DNA from: Dryas octopetala
Lineage: Eukaryota > Streptophyta > Magnoliopsida > Rosales > Rosaceae
Direction of reading: 5' to 3'
Length of the DNA stretch: 64,000 nt
Assembly (NCBI GenBank): GCA_963921425.1
Contig: OY992833.1
Coordinates: 12,503,738-12,567,737 of the forward strand
In this document: positions 12,303 to 24,500 of the stretch, in pieces
Position numbering within the stretch: position 1 is the first letter of the stretch
Layout: every line of letters begins with the position of its first letter
Position numbers and translations under genes: made by a program
The notes under the pieces: generated by a model
What the model saw: the letters and a program-made list of their open reading frames with translations, nothing else
The model's database searches: none
What the model was told of the DNA's origin: nothing

Positions 12303-13240
12303 ATGGAAACTCAAAATCCCCCAATGAATCCAGTCCATACAGGAAACACCAACACCATTCGAGTCAATGAACATCATCTCATTACCATAAACGCTGCTGC
12401 CCAAGCTCCACTCAAGCTTAATAATAACAACTATGTATCCTGGAAACTTCAGTTTCATACTCTCTTTATTGGGTATGATCTATTGGGATACATAGATGGG
12501 TCCAAACCGTGTCCACCATCAACCGTAACCAACAACAACATCATCACCCCCAATCCAGCCTATACTCTTTGGATTAGACAGGATCAATTCATCCTCAATG
12601 CTCTCATTGGCTCTCTTTCTCCAACAATTATTTCCTTTGTTGCTAGAGCCACAACCTCAAAAGAAGCCTGGACCATTTTGGCAAATACCTATGCCAAGCC
12701 AACCCGTGGACGTCTCAAGCAAATCAAAACTTCCCTCAAAAACTTCACCAAAGGAACTCTCAGTATCACTGACTTCCTTCAAGCTGTTAAAGCTCGTGCA
12801 GATGAACTCGCTATCCTTGGTGCTCCCATGGCTGATGAAGACATCACTGAAAAAATCCTAGAGAACTTGGTGATGACTACAAAGAGTTAGTACGTGCCGT
12901 CCAAGCCCGTGACACTACCATCACATTTGATGAGTTGCACGAGAAACTACTCATATTCGAAGCATCGCTCCAGGACAAACACAAAACAGATGTGCACTTT
13001 ACACCTACTGCTTTTCCAACAAACCGAAACAGCATTCCTCCACGCTCCCCTCAATCAAGCCACTGGCGTCCTTCCAACAACAATAATCAGTCCTGGTGAT
13101 CTTCTTCCTCCAACAATGGTCGTCCACCCGCCCCTTCATTTAACCACAACGCTCCACGCGGCAACCGCACCTCTCCCCGCCCATATCTTGGCTACTGCCA
13201 AGTCTGTGGAACTCAAGGTCATACAGCCAAGCGATGTCCT
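12303..13240 (+). pseudogene. Copia gag (frameshifted, one stop)
   Basis: The ATG at 12303 opens a 195-codon frame. It covers the gag domain (YVSWKLQFHTLFIGYDLLGYIDGS; later TWTILANTYAKPTRGRLKQIK-type UBN2 features). A one-base shift near 12866-12890 then moves coding to another frame, where DDYKELVRAVQARDTT continues the domain. A TGA at 13097-13099 interrupts the Ser/Asn-rich linker. A CCHC zinc knuckle ([14 protein letters not shown], about 13196-13237) follows. Gag would package element RNA in cytoplasmic particles. It is broken here. Confidence 0.92.
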
Positions 13241-13249
13241 TCCTATCAA

Positions 13250-16200
13250 ATGGTTCCAATTCAGTCTTCCCCACAAGGGTCATCTGCACCACCTCATCAC
13301 TCCACCACACCATGGCAGCCCCGAGCTCATTTCACAACCAATGTCGCCTCTCAGAATCCCTCTTGGCTACTTGACAGTGGTGCTTCTCACCATGTCACCT
13401 CGGACCTCAGCAACCTATCTCTTCATGCTCCATATGATGGCTCTGATGACGTCATGATCGGTGATGGCACGGGTCTATCAATCACCCACACTGGTTCCAC
13501 TTCTCTTCTCACCCCAACTAAATCCTTTACCTTACAAGATGTTCTCTGCGTTCCTCACATGAAAACTAATCTAATTTCCATTTCCCAATTTTGCATCACT
13601 AATCATGTCTCTGTTGAATTCTTACCATCTACCTTTTTTGTGAAGGATCTTCAAACGGGGGCTGTTCTAGCAACATGCAAAACTAAAGATGGCGTGTATG
13701 AATGGCAACCATCCCATCAACAGACCTCTCCTCCTCTAATCCTCTCCACAGTCAAAAACACCACCTCCCGCTGGCACCATCGCTTAGGTCACCCTGCCTA
13801 TTCAATTTTACACGCCACTGTGTCACGTTTTAATCTATGCTTGTCTTCTCCACTTTCTAAAGAATTTTTTTGTGATGCTTGTCAATGCAATAAAAGTCAT
13901 AAATTACCTTTCTCCACTTCATCTCTCATTTCTCATCAACCACTACAAATAATTTTCTCTGATGTTTGGACCTCACCTGTTTTGTCTCATGATAACTTCA
14001 AATATTATGTTATATTTGTGGATCATTTCACCAAATACATTTGGTTTTATCCACTCAAACACAAATCTGAAGTTAAACAAACTTTTATTAGGTTCAAGGC
14101 CATTGTAGAAAATTATTTTAAACTTAAAATTGGAACATTATACTCAGATAATGGAGGTGAATACATAGCCCTCAAAGATTATCTTGCAACGCATGGCATC
14201 TCTCATCTCACCACCCCACCCCATACACCCGAACATAATGGCTACTCTGAACGTCGTCATCGCCATATTGTCGAAACAGCACTCTCGTTACTCTCTCACG
14301 CATCACTACCCACTAAGTTTTGGTCTCATGCCTTTGCTTGTGCTGTTTACCTCATCAATAGAATGCCAACAACCACACTCAAACTCTCATCCCCCTATGA
14401 ACTTATTTTTCACCATCCTCCTAATTACTCTAAACTAAGAGTCTTTGGATGTCTTTGTTATCCGTGGTTACGTCTGTACTTCTCTCATAAATTAGAACCT
14501 CGCTCTAAACAGTGCATCTTCCTAGGCTACTCCCTCTCTCAAAGTGCCTACTTATGCCTTGACCCATCCACATCAAAAATCTTTGTCTCTCGACATGTCC
14601 AATTTGTTGAAACCGTGTTTCCCTATACCACACAACTTCCACAGTTGTCGCGTCCTCCTGTCACCACAGTCGATACATGGATCCCTCCTACTCTTCCCAT
14701 TTCTTATTCCACTCCACCAGGTGTGCCACTCATACCCCCATCTGCAGGCCGCTCTACAGACCAGCCACCGCAAGAAGATGCTCCACCCCTCCACCGCTCG
14801 TCCACTACATCACCACAGCCACAAGCATTCCAGCCCGCACCAAACCCACCAATCCCAACTCCCCCAACTACCTTACAACAACCATCAAACACTTCTCCTC
14901 CACCCCCAGCCCCATCATCACAGCCACAAGCATTACAGCCCGCACCAAACCCAACGATACTAACTGCACCGCCTGTCCCCAGCCAGCATCAAATGACCAC
15001 CCGTGCCAAGAACAACATTCACAAGCCAGTGCAAAAACTCAATCTTCACACCCACCTGCACCCCTCCCAGCTCACAAATATTGAACCCACCTCTGTAACC
15101 CAGGCCCTCAAAGATCATCGGTGGCGTCAAGCCATGTCCGAAGAGTATGATGCCTTAGTTAAAAATGGGACATGGGAGCTTGTACCCCCTAACTGTGCTA
15201 CTAATATTGTAGGCTGCAAGTGGATTTTTCGCATTAAAAAACACTCTGATGGTTCTGTTCACAGGTATAAAGCACGTCTTGTTGCAAAGGGCTTTCACCA
15301 ACGACCGGGACTTGACTACCACGAGACATTCAGCCCAGTAGTCAAACCCACCACCGTTCGTCTCGTCCTCAGCCTTGCCGTAAGTAATGGATGGTCTCTC
15401 CGTCAATTGGACATTAATAATGCCTTCCTCCAAGGGCACTTGTCTGAAGCTGTATACATGACCCAACCTCAAGGATTCGTTGATTCTGACAATCCCCAAT
15501 ATGTGTGCAAGTTACGCAAAGCGATCTATGGCCTTAAACAGGCCCCACGGGCATGGTACCACGAGCTGCGGACCTTCCTTCTCCAATATGGGTTTACAAA
15601 TTCCTTTGCTGACACGTCCTTGTTTATTTATCGTTCTGGCTCTGCTCTTCTCTATCTCTTGGTTTATGTTGATGACATCATACTCACTGGCAACTATAAT
15701 CCTTTGATTAATCAGTTTGTTGATTGTCTAGCTACTAGGTTCTCGCTCAAGGATTTAGGACTCCTTTCATACTTTCTTGGTGTGGAGGTTACACCACACC
15801 CTTAAGGCGTATTGTTGTCTCAACGGCGGTACATTCTCGATGTTCTTCAGCGCACCAACATGATGGAGGCCAAACCGACTCTGACACCTCTGCCCACTGG
15901 TGCTGCCCTTGTGCTAAAATCTGGCACTATTCTTTCTAATCCTACTGAGTACTGAGCAACTGTTGGCAGCCTCCAGTACTTGTCTCTTACCCGTCCTGAA
16001 ATCTCTTTTGCAGTCAACAAGCTATCTCAGTTCATGCATCAACCTACAGATGCTCATTGGGCCTTGGTAAAGCGAATTCTTCGGTATTTACGTGGTACAT
16101 TGAATGATGGCCTTCTTCTGTACCGTGACTCACCTGGCCCTTTACATGCCTTCTCTGATGCGGATTGAGCTGGAGACAAGGATGATTTCTCCTCCACCAG

Positions 16201-16618
16201 TGCTTACATAGTTTACCTCGGCCGCAATCCGATTTCCTGGAGTTCAAAAAAACAACCCACCATCGCCAGGTCCTCTACAGAAGCAGAGTATCGCGCCGTG
16301 GCTGATACTGCTGCTGAACTCTCTTGGGTGTGCTCTCTTCTCAGTGAGCTTGGGTTGTCACTTCCCCAAGCTCCAGTCATTTATTGTGACAACGTAGGTG
16401 CAACTCAGTTATGCTCCAATCCTGTCTTCCATTCTCGTATGAAGCATGTGGCTGTTGACTTCAATTTCATACGGAACAAGGTCCAAACTGGTGCCCTCCG
16501 TGTGGCCCATGTTGCCTCTGCTGACCAACTTGCAGATGCCCTCACCAAGGCTCTCTCCTATTCACGGTTTAAATCACTCAAATCCAAGATTGGCCTGTCT
16601 TCCCGTGGCCAATCTTGA
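13250..16618 (+). pseudogene. Copia pol: protease, integrase, reverse transcriptase, RNase H (three stops)
   Basis: The frame is open to 15805. Domains in order are aspartic protease ([10 protein letters not shown], Asp codon at 13373), GAG-pre-integrase ([13 protein letters not shown]), integrase core ([23 protein letters not shown]), a Pro-rich linker with two similar [12 protein letters not shown]-like segments, and reverse transcriptase ([26 protein letters not shown] at about 15665-15676). TAA at 15803, TGA at 15953 (after NPTEY) and TGA at 16166 (after HAFSDAD, where Trp is expected) break the 3' part. The RNase H half (SKKQPTIARSSTEAEY) continues in the same frame to 16618. Confidence 0.95.
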
Positions 16619-16625
16619 GGGGGCA
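16613..16625 (+). other. Polypurine tract
   Basis: The purine-rich CTTGAGGGGGCA immediately precedes the 3' LTR and would prime plus-strand DNA synthesis. Confidence 0.8.
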
Positions 16626-16850
16626 TGTTAGCAGAATAACTGTGTTATCTTCATTCTTTGAATTTCGTTTTTGAATTTAGTTGAAATCCCTTCTGTTTGG
16701 ATTGATCACTTTCAGTTAGGATCAGTTTCGACTCCTGATCTTTCTCCTTTATTGTTGCAACTGTTGGCTGTGGTCTCAAGCTTGTATATATATCTCTTTA
16801 GTTGAATAAAGTAGCTACGCTTGTGGCAATCAGTTTTCAATATCTTAACA
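16626..16850 (+). repeat. 3' LTR of the Copia element
   Basis: 225 bases, identical by eye to 12005-12229, and followed directly by the target duplication GATGG (16851-16855). Confidence 0.97.
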
Positions 16851-16867
16851 GATGGTAGGGGGTGGGC

Positions 16868-17045
16868 TGCTAGGTTGAATGAGTAGGGGTGGGTGGTGAT
16901 GGAACTGCTGGGTTGAATAGTGGGAGTGTTTGGCAACATATTTTATCAATTTTAAAACAATCACATGGCTTAATTTCATTGGTCCACATAGAACCACAGT
17001 ACCCAAGTAATTCCCTTGCTGCAAAAGCCACAACTTTCGTAATGC
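16868..17045 (+). repeat. Right arm of the diverged inverted repeat around the Copia element
   Basis: Aligns with the reverse complement of 11455-11655. The inner part (GGGTGGTGATGG.ACTGCTGGGTTG) and the outer part (ACATGGCTTAATTTCATTGG, ATTCCCTTGCTGCAA) both match in order. Confidence 0.6.
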
Positions 17046-17124
17046 TTTTCCTCAGTAAGCAAGTTTTAACACGGAACTGAAATGACAATCGGATTGTGCA
17101 TCCTCAATGCAAGAAAATCCAATT

Positions 17125-19440
17125 TCAATTCGATAAGCTGTTATCTTCATCCCATGCATTAGTTCTCACTCTAACCCTTTCACCCTTAAAGTGGATATAC
17201 TTCCATTTACACTGATATTTTCTCAAAACAAGTTTTTTCTTCTCTTCCTGGCCTAGTTCCTGAAAAGCACGTGCCACTCTCATGACAGTATCTTCATCCG
17301 GTCTTACACCCAACTCCTCCATATCTGCAAATACCTGAGAAAAAAATAAAACAATATTTCTTATTCATCTTAATTCATTACAGTAGTTCCAGAACTGTAC
17401 AATGTATCATGTAAAGAAGGCAGAAATGTCCAAGTGCTTGTGGGATGGCATTGCGCATTACCTCTATTATCTTATTTTGCATGTTATGGTGATCATACAC
17501 AGAGATCATCCTAGAAAATAGCCGCTTTGAGATAGAGCGTGTATGTGTATGCAGAATCATGTTCCACAGTGATTCAGCCTCATCTACCCTCTGATCCATA
17601 TCAAATGCCAGTAGAAGGGTGTCATAAGTTCCCATTGTTGCTCCTTGACCTTTGCTCAACATCCACTTTGCCACCTGACCAGCACTAAGGATTAGCTACC
17701 AATAAGATTTTAAAACATCCAACAATTGTCACTCTCACACAACCTATAATGGGGCTTTATACAAGATAAACCATTTTCTCCATGTCCATAAACCATTGAC
17801 TTAAGCTTCTACAAACCAAACAAGTTAACCTGTTAATATTCAACTTTTAATCTCTAAAGCCATAAGAACAATAAAAAATGAGAAGATCCAGCAACTAATC
17901 AGGCTAGTTAACTGAAAAAAGTCCTGATAAGGCTTGGAATGGCAAAAATTAATGATATGAAGCCACCTTGAAGAATATCTAAATGTCAAGTCATCCTCTG
18001 TAGTTTCAGGTGAAGTGGATTTTTGCAAATTCATGCCTTAAAGCGTTTAGGTCGCAAATTGGACTAGACTAATTTGTATGCCACATGCAATGACACCATA
18101 TTGGGAGTCATGTACATTAGGTCTCAAATTGAATCAGAATAATTTGAGCAACACATGCAATGATGCCATACAGATGTTTCGAAAGTGAAAACTCCACATG
18201 TTTGTTCACACCTACTTGAATTATCTACAAAATTAATTGAACAACGGAAGTCATTAAGATCAATTTGTATCTAAATTATAGCAGTACAAATTTTAAACGA
18301 TACAAAGAACAATCTGCAAGTGTCGTACCTGAATTACACGCACCCATTGATTCCTCTTCCTTAGAATTTTTAAAGCCTTAGCCGCTGCAATCAATGGGAA
18401 CTCTGTCTCCCAAGTTGTCCATTTATCTAATGCTCTATAAACAGCCTCTTTCTCATTAGGAAGATCAGAAACCTGTCATTTCCATGATAATGAGGAAAAA
18501 CAGAATAGGAACAGAATTGAGAACCTATGATCTTTGTTTGGAACTGTTAGAAAACATGCTATTACATTCCATGCAAACAAAAAACATGTTTAAGAAGGTT
18601 ATAAAGCTTGAAAGAGAAAAAAGGATGAATATGAACTCAAGAAATGGCAAAAAACTAACAATTCTAACAAGATTGAGTGCCTTTTGCCCAGAAGCAGCTG
18701 AGTCTTTTTTCTGCCATAAGTGGTGCTCTTTCTTTCCCCCCTTCTTGATTATTTTCCTACATTTCATGCAAAAAACATCTTGTTGAAGCATTATGAAAAC
18801 CCAAAGATCAATATCTAAATAAATAACAGTTCAGAAATAGCTATAGCTACCAGTTTATACTGAAACAAAACACAGTCACGCATTTCAATGATGAAGTATT
18901 TTAAGTAATTGAACTGAACATGAAAATCAAAGATTATATTATAAAGCAAGAGAGAGAACCCACTTCTCAATTGCCTCTAAACTAGTTCGAGGTTGTCTAC
19001 TTTGCTTGTGAGAGCACTTGACATGGAACATATTTATAGCCACCATGTAATGCAAGGAATTTCTCTGGGGAAAGAGAAAGAGAGAGAGTGATGAAGACTG
19101 TTAAATGAAAATTTCCAAATTTTAGAAACCCAAGTGGTGAACATATAACAATTTTTCCTGTGCTTGCCTTAACAATGAAAGAGGACACCAAACAAAATCT
19201 GTTACCTTCAACAAGAGAGACGTTCTGCAACCCGAGAAGTCAAACCCAAATGATAAAGCTGCTTCAGTTGCCTTGACCCAATGAGTAATCCAAGGAGTCA
19301 GATTAAATACACAAGTAGAATAAGGTGGCCTCTGAAGGCAACTTGACGAAGTATGAACAAGGTAGCTCAGTTACTCTCACCTGATTAATTCCTGATAAGG
19401 AGAACTTGCAATGAATAGAGTTTCCAGAATTGACAAACAT
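17125..19440 (-). CDS. PPR-repeat protein, At4g18975/At4g21190-like (5' exons tentative)
   Basis: Four 3' exons were rebuilt on the minus strand: 18756-18660 (GKKEHHLWQKKDS, GQKALNLVRI), 18472-18329 (VSDLPNEKEAVYRALDKW), 17674-17462 (VAKWMLSKGQGATMGTYDTL) and 17334-17125 (VFADMEELGVRPDEDTVMRV, ending WDEDNSLSN stop). All junctions are GT-AG and all phases agree. The PPR helices and the C-terminal KYQCKWKYIHFKGER are typical of a short plant PPR protein usually sent to plastids. PPR proteins bind organelle RNA; the specific target is unknown. The 5' end is unclear. An ATG at 19440 opens a 20-codon exon ending at a GTGAGAG donor (19381), and an exon near 19064-18964 can be read in two frames. 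Copia and MITE DNA lies just beyond the 3' end. Confidence 0.8.
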
Positions 19441-21073
19441 CTTAGTCTTCTCCAATTTCAATGTTTTGAGCAATTTTCATTAACAAACCAGAAATGTCTA
19501 TGAAGGGTTACTGAAGAGCGCCTTTGAGCAATTTATGAGAGTGTCGGCACCCAAACTTTGAGCAGGAACCCCTTCAAGGCTTCAATCAGCAGCTGCGAGC
19601 TTGTGACTGTGAGTCTTCTCCTCTCTCTTTCTCTCTCTGTCTCTCTCTCTCTCTGTCTCTCTCTCTCTCAATCTCTCTCCCTCTTTCTCTCTCTCTCTAT
19701 TGCGCGCGTCTGGTCTGTGTGCGAAATGGCAGAGACGATGCCCTCTGTTTGTAATGGGCAAAACATCTTATTTGGGAGGCAGGAGGCAGGGCGTTGGGTT
19801 TGGACTTCTATTGGGCCTTATTAATCGATTATTGGGTGTTGGGCTAAGTTTCTGTTTTGTGGTTTGGGCTCATATTTTAAAGGAATTATTTGGGTTTACA
19901 CAATATTAATCATCTAATAATAATAAGGAATAACTAATATTAATCATCTAATATTAATAATATAGAAATTCATCCAATTGAAGAAACCAACCAAAAGTTG
20001 AAGAAATCTATTATTTGAAGAGATTTATACAAAATAAATCACAAAATACTGACAAAATGAAGAGCGAGCTCCAAATTTTGACCTCTAAGGCCTTCCACAC
20101 TAAAGGCTAGATTTTGATTTTGATTTTAATAAATCAAACTAAAAAATAGAAGAGCCATTTATAGGCCGGTCTAATTTTCCTTCCTCTTTTAGACTAATAC
20201 CTTAATGCTTTTTAATTTTTGACTAAAGTCCAAAAATATTGTCTAAATGTTTTAAATTTAAAAATGGTCTAATATTATTCTAAAATTAATAATATTTAAA
20301 TCATAATATTATCCTAATATTATCATAATATTATCCTAGTTTTATATTATCTTAATTATATAATATTAGCATATTATCATATCCTAATATTATCATATTA
20401 TTCTAAAATTAATTGTGGGATTTAAATTATATTAATTTAATAAACATGCATCAACCCAAAAAATAGAAAATAATCAAATAAGGAAAAAAAATTCTTTATA
20501 TATACATTTCAATTATATCAATCGATTGATGGTTTGTCTACGTTTATATTATGATTTAGTTCCAGGATTTTGGGCTACGCCCACCCTCATCCCCTCATTC
20601 TTTCTCGGGGAGAGAGAAAGAGAGAGAGAGGGGAGGGGCTGGTGGATCGGGTGAAGGGGGGAGGTGGCCGATGATGGAGGTTGAGGGGCTGGGTGTGTGT
20701 TGGATGGTTTTTTTTTTAAATAAATAAATAAAATAGAGATATTATGGTAATTAAGAAGAGTGTGTGTACGAGAAATTTTAATTATGGAAGAAGTGTAATG
20801 GTGTAAAATGAAAAAAAATGAGGAAATTGTGTGTAAAAAAAAAAAAGTGTGAGAATAGCAGCACTTTTTTTTATTTTTTAGGGTCGCTAATTATTAGCCC
20901 ATAAGAGAAAAAAAAGCCCCCAACATTGTGTTCACACCCGGGAAGCCAACAGGCCAGCAGCCCACCTCCTTGAGTTCCTCCTCTTCAATCCTTCCATCCC
21001 GGTTCTTCTTCTGCCTTCTTCCGTTTCTCACAGTCAGACAGAGTCACTCCCACAGTCCATAACTTATTCGGCC
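19441..21073. other. Intergenic region between divergent PPR and DPH2 genes
   Basis: It contains a CT-rich microsatellite (19615-19705), an AT-rich block with repeated TAATATTAATCATCTAATA-type units (about 19900-20420), and a GA-rich, G-rich patch (20610-20700). Both genes point away from it, so their promoters must be here. No gene is seen inside. Confidence 0.6.
19615..19705. repeat. Interrupted (CT)n microsatellite
   Basis: A run of CTCTCTCT interrupted by GT and CAAT. On the PPR gene's strand it is a GAGA-rich promoter-side tract. Confidence 0.9.
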
Positions 21074-21468
21074 ATGGATTTTGAATCAAATTACGAAGTT
21101 GCCCCTACGGCCGAGTTCATTCACAGCAACAACTTCACCAGAGTCGCTTTACAGGTACGATATTTTCTTCTCAAGCCTTCTTTTCCTCGATTTTTTTTTT
21201 TCTCCTTTTCTTGGCAACCTAACAGAGTTTTAAGACATTGAATCAATCCCAGTTCCCGGACGAGCTTCTGAAGTACTCGGTGCGAGTTGTGAGTGCTCTG
21301 AGGGCCAAGCTTCGCTCACTGCGGGAACCCAACCCCGAGCAAAACGACGAAGTCGGCTTGTTCTTGATGGCGGACACGGCGTACGGTAGTTGCTGTGTGG
21401 ACGAGGTGGGAGCGTCCTATGTAGATGCCGATTGTGTTGTTCATTACGGGCACACCTGCCTTAGCCCG

Positions 21469-21509
<41 letters not shown>

Positions 21510-24500
21510 TTAGTACTCAATCTACCAGATTTATATATATATATATATATATATGTTGTTGATGGCTTGTCTTTGCTTTTTTGCAGGACCACAACGCTTC
21601 CAGCATTCTTTGTTTTCGGGAAGGCTCCCATTAGTGTGTCTGATTGTGTCAAAAATCTATCAGATTATGCTTTGCCGAATGGAAAGCGGGTTTTGGTATG
21701 ATAATTAACTTTCATATCTTCACTTTTCACTTCTTTAATTCAGTATTGCAACAAATGGCCTCTGTCTAGCTGTTAAGAGCTATAAATCCTAGGTGTGTTG
21801 AAAGGAAGAAAGATTGTAAATATGGAAGTTATGATCAATGATATGCTTGCTTGATTTGAATTAAGATTCATGACTCAGAGGAGTAGGATGTTAAGGAGCA
21901 AATGGTCAAATTGTTAGATTTGTAGCCCACATTATTTTTTTGTTGATGAATTTCAATTAGGAGAAACTTTTTTTCCCCCAGCAAAGATAAAGGAAAAGAA
22001 GAGAATGGTGGTGAAAACATATAAAATCTAGTTGGATCCAATGACATGAGTAGTGAGTTGATTTTTGGCTGAAGGTGGCAAAATGACATTAAACCAATAT
22101 CCCTCCACTCATCAACTTCCCACTTGATGGAGTTGATGTTCAGAGTTGTTCAAATAGTACTATTACTCTATTTTGGCAACGAGATAAAGGTGGTCTCTTG
22201 CAGCAAAACTAATAGCCTATCTACCCATCAATTTCTTTCTCCTTTTCACTCCACATCATCCTCTATATATCATTGAGTTATTAACAATTGAAATGTTGAT
22301 TATTGCCTATGTACATAATTTTGCTGCAAGAGACCCAACTTTTATTTTTTTTTGGGTGTAAGGTTACCAATCTAACTTTCAATCTATCAGTAGGTCCTTT
22401 TTGGCTTGGATTATTCACATTCCATACAGCATATAAGAGAAGCATTCATGGAGGCTGGTGGGGCCGGGTTCAAATCAGAAGTTCAATTTGCTGATGTTAT
22501 GTGTTCACGTATGTATCCATCAAAAGATCATAAAGTCTCCAATGGTCTCCTGCAACCAGCCAATGACCTTACTGATAATAACAGTCCTGGCACAGTGGCT
22601 GGTAATATTTTTAGCATTGGAGGCTTGGTCTGGAAATTACCGGAGGGACACAAGATGGAGGATTACTCACTTTTCTGGATTGGTTCCAGTAACTCAGCCT
22701 TTGCAAATATTGTTTTAACATATAATGGCTGTGAAATAGGTACATAATTTACTTATTTCCTCATGTAATTCGTTGTGTGATATGTGTGTGTGCGAGTGCA
22801 TCTCATATTCCATTTGCATGTGGCCTTACCTAAATTTTGTCAATTGAGTTGTGCTGGTGGAGATATATCATATACGTAGTGATTATTGGACTTGCATTAT
22901 TGGTGGATTTCATTTTTGAAAAAAATAAGGAGTCTTTTCTGTATGCATTTATCATGATGCATGCAGTATATCTGTAGTGCATACACATTTCTTCCTTTCC
23001 ATCCAGGCAATCAGCTGTTTGTGCTCCCTTTTCCCCTTTCTTCTACTTTGACTAAGGCAACCAAACTGTCTAGCTATTCATGTGCCATTTATCCAAACTC
23101 CAAACCCTCAAGTCCTGTTTGTCAACTATTACTTGGTAAATGAACTCAGGCTATGCAATTGCACTTATGGTTCTCTCTTCCTTTTTTCACTCTTTGGCAC
23201 TAGGAACATAAGTTATTATTATGCATGATAATTCTTCCTTTACTTTTTTTTTTTTAGTTGTTAATGGAAACTCTATTTATTACAGGAAAGAAGATAAGAG
23301 CCTAAGTAAAATTACCAAGTTTAAAATGTTAAGGGTGCGTTTGGTATCCTTTCAGAAAACTGTTTTTTGTTCTTGTCCTTGATATTTATGGATGCAATAT
23401 GGAATAAAATTTTAAAACTGTTTTTAAATAGAGCACCGAACATCCCCTAAATTTCTCTAAAGCTTCCAGTATATGGAAATTGTGACAGTAGGATTGATTT
23501 TCTTTAGATTCTCTTAATTACTGTTGTTTTTAATTGTGGTGGTTTTGGTTTTAGTCAGATATGATGCATCAGAATGCAGTATGGTGACTGACTTAACTCA
23601 ACAAAGGAGGGTTCTAAAGCGCAGGTATTATTTGCTTCTCTTTCCTGTTTGGAGTAAACTGCTGTGCAAAAATTACTTTTTACTTTTTTTCAAAATTTAG
23701 AAAACTAATTCTTTTTGCAGGGAGAAAGACCACTATACCTTTTTTGGCATGGGCCAAGGTATAGGTTGAGATGAGGGTCTAATGATCTTTTTCTGTGCAA
23801 AATGGGTTTAGTTGTATAAATTTTTTTTTTTTTTTTTTTTAAATCATTGTTGCATATTGGTTTTCATTTTGGGTCATTTGACCATCAAACCCTTCTTGTT
23901 TCCACTAATCTCTGCTCTTAAACAATACAATAATTTATTTGTGACATGCTAAACTCTTTGTTTGGAGAAAGGCCACTTTACCCTTTTTGCATGGGTTCAT
24001 ATGTAGGTTGAGATGAAGATATACTGATCTTTCTCCATGCATAAAGGGTTTAGTTTTCTAAATTTTGAAAAAGAGAAAAAGTCATTGTTGTATAGTGGTT
24101 TTCATTTTGGGTCATTTGACCATCAGACCCCTGTTTCCGCTAATTTCCGCTCTTAAACAACATAATAATTTCCTTGTGACATGATATACTGTTTGTTCTT
24201 TACACTATGTGCTCTATTCATTACATGAAATTTCATACAATTTATTGTGTGAGCAATGTCTTGTGCAGATATTACCTAATGGAGAAAGCAAAGGATGCTA
24301 ACATTGTTGGGATCTTAGTTGGAACCCTTGGTGTAGGTGTGTTATTCTTTGGGATCCTTTATGTCTTTATTCTGGAATAATCCACTGTGTCTGATGATCT
24401 CAATCCAAGTAGTTCCTCTAGTCTTTATTCTGGAATAATCCACTGTGTTGGAATTGAGTAATCAGTTTGCATGGATTTTATAATGCATGGCTTGCTAAAA

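Larger units (their letters stand above)
12005..16850 (+). mobile_element. Complete Ty1/Copia LTR retrotransposon (RE1/Ale-like), coding-defective
   Basis: The element is 4846 bases. It has two 225-base LTRs (TGTTAG...TAACA) that I read as identical, a tRNA-iMet primer site, a polypurine tract and the target duplication GATGG. Internal order is gag, zinc knuckle, protease, integrase, reverse transcriptase, RNase H: the Copia order. The Gag N-terminus (LKLNNNNYVSWKLQFHTLF) is of the UBN2/Retrotran_gag type found in RE1-like elements. The polyprotein is interrupted by a frameshift near 12866-12890 and by stops at 13097, 15803, 15953 and 16166, so it cannot make a full Gag-Pol. The three stops whose ancestral codon can be judged fit a single C-to-T or G-to-A transition. 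Confidence 0.97.
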
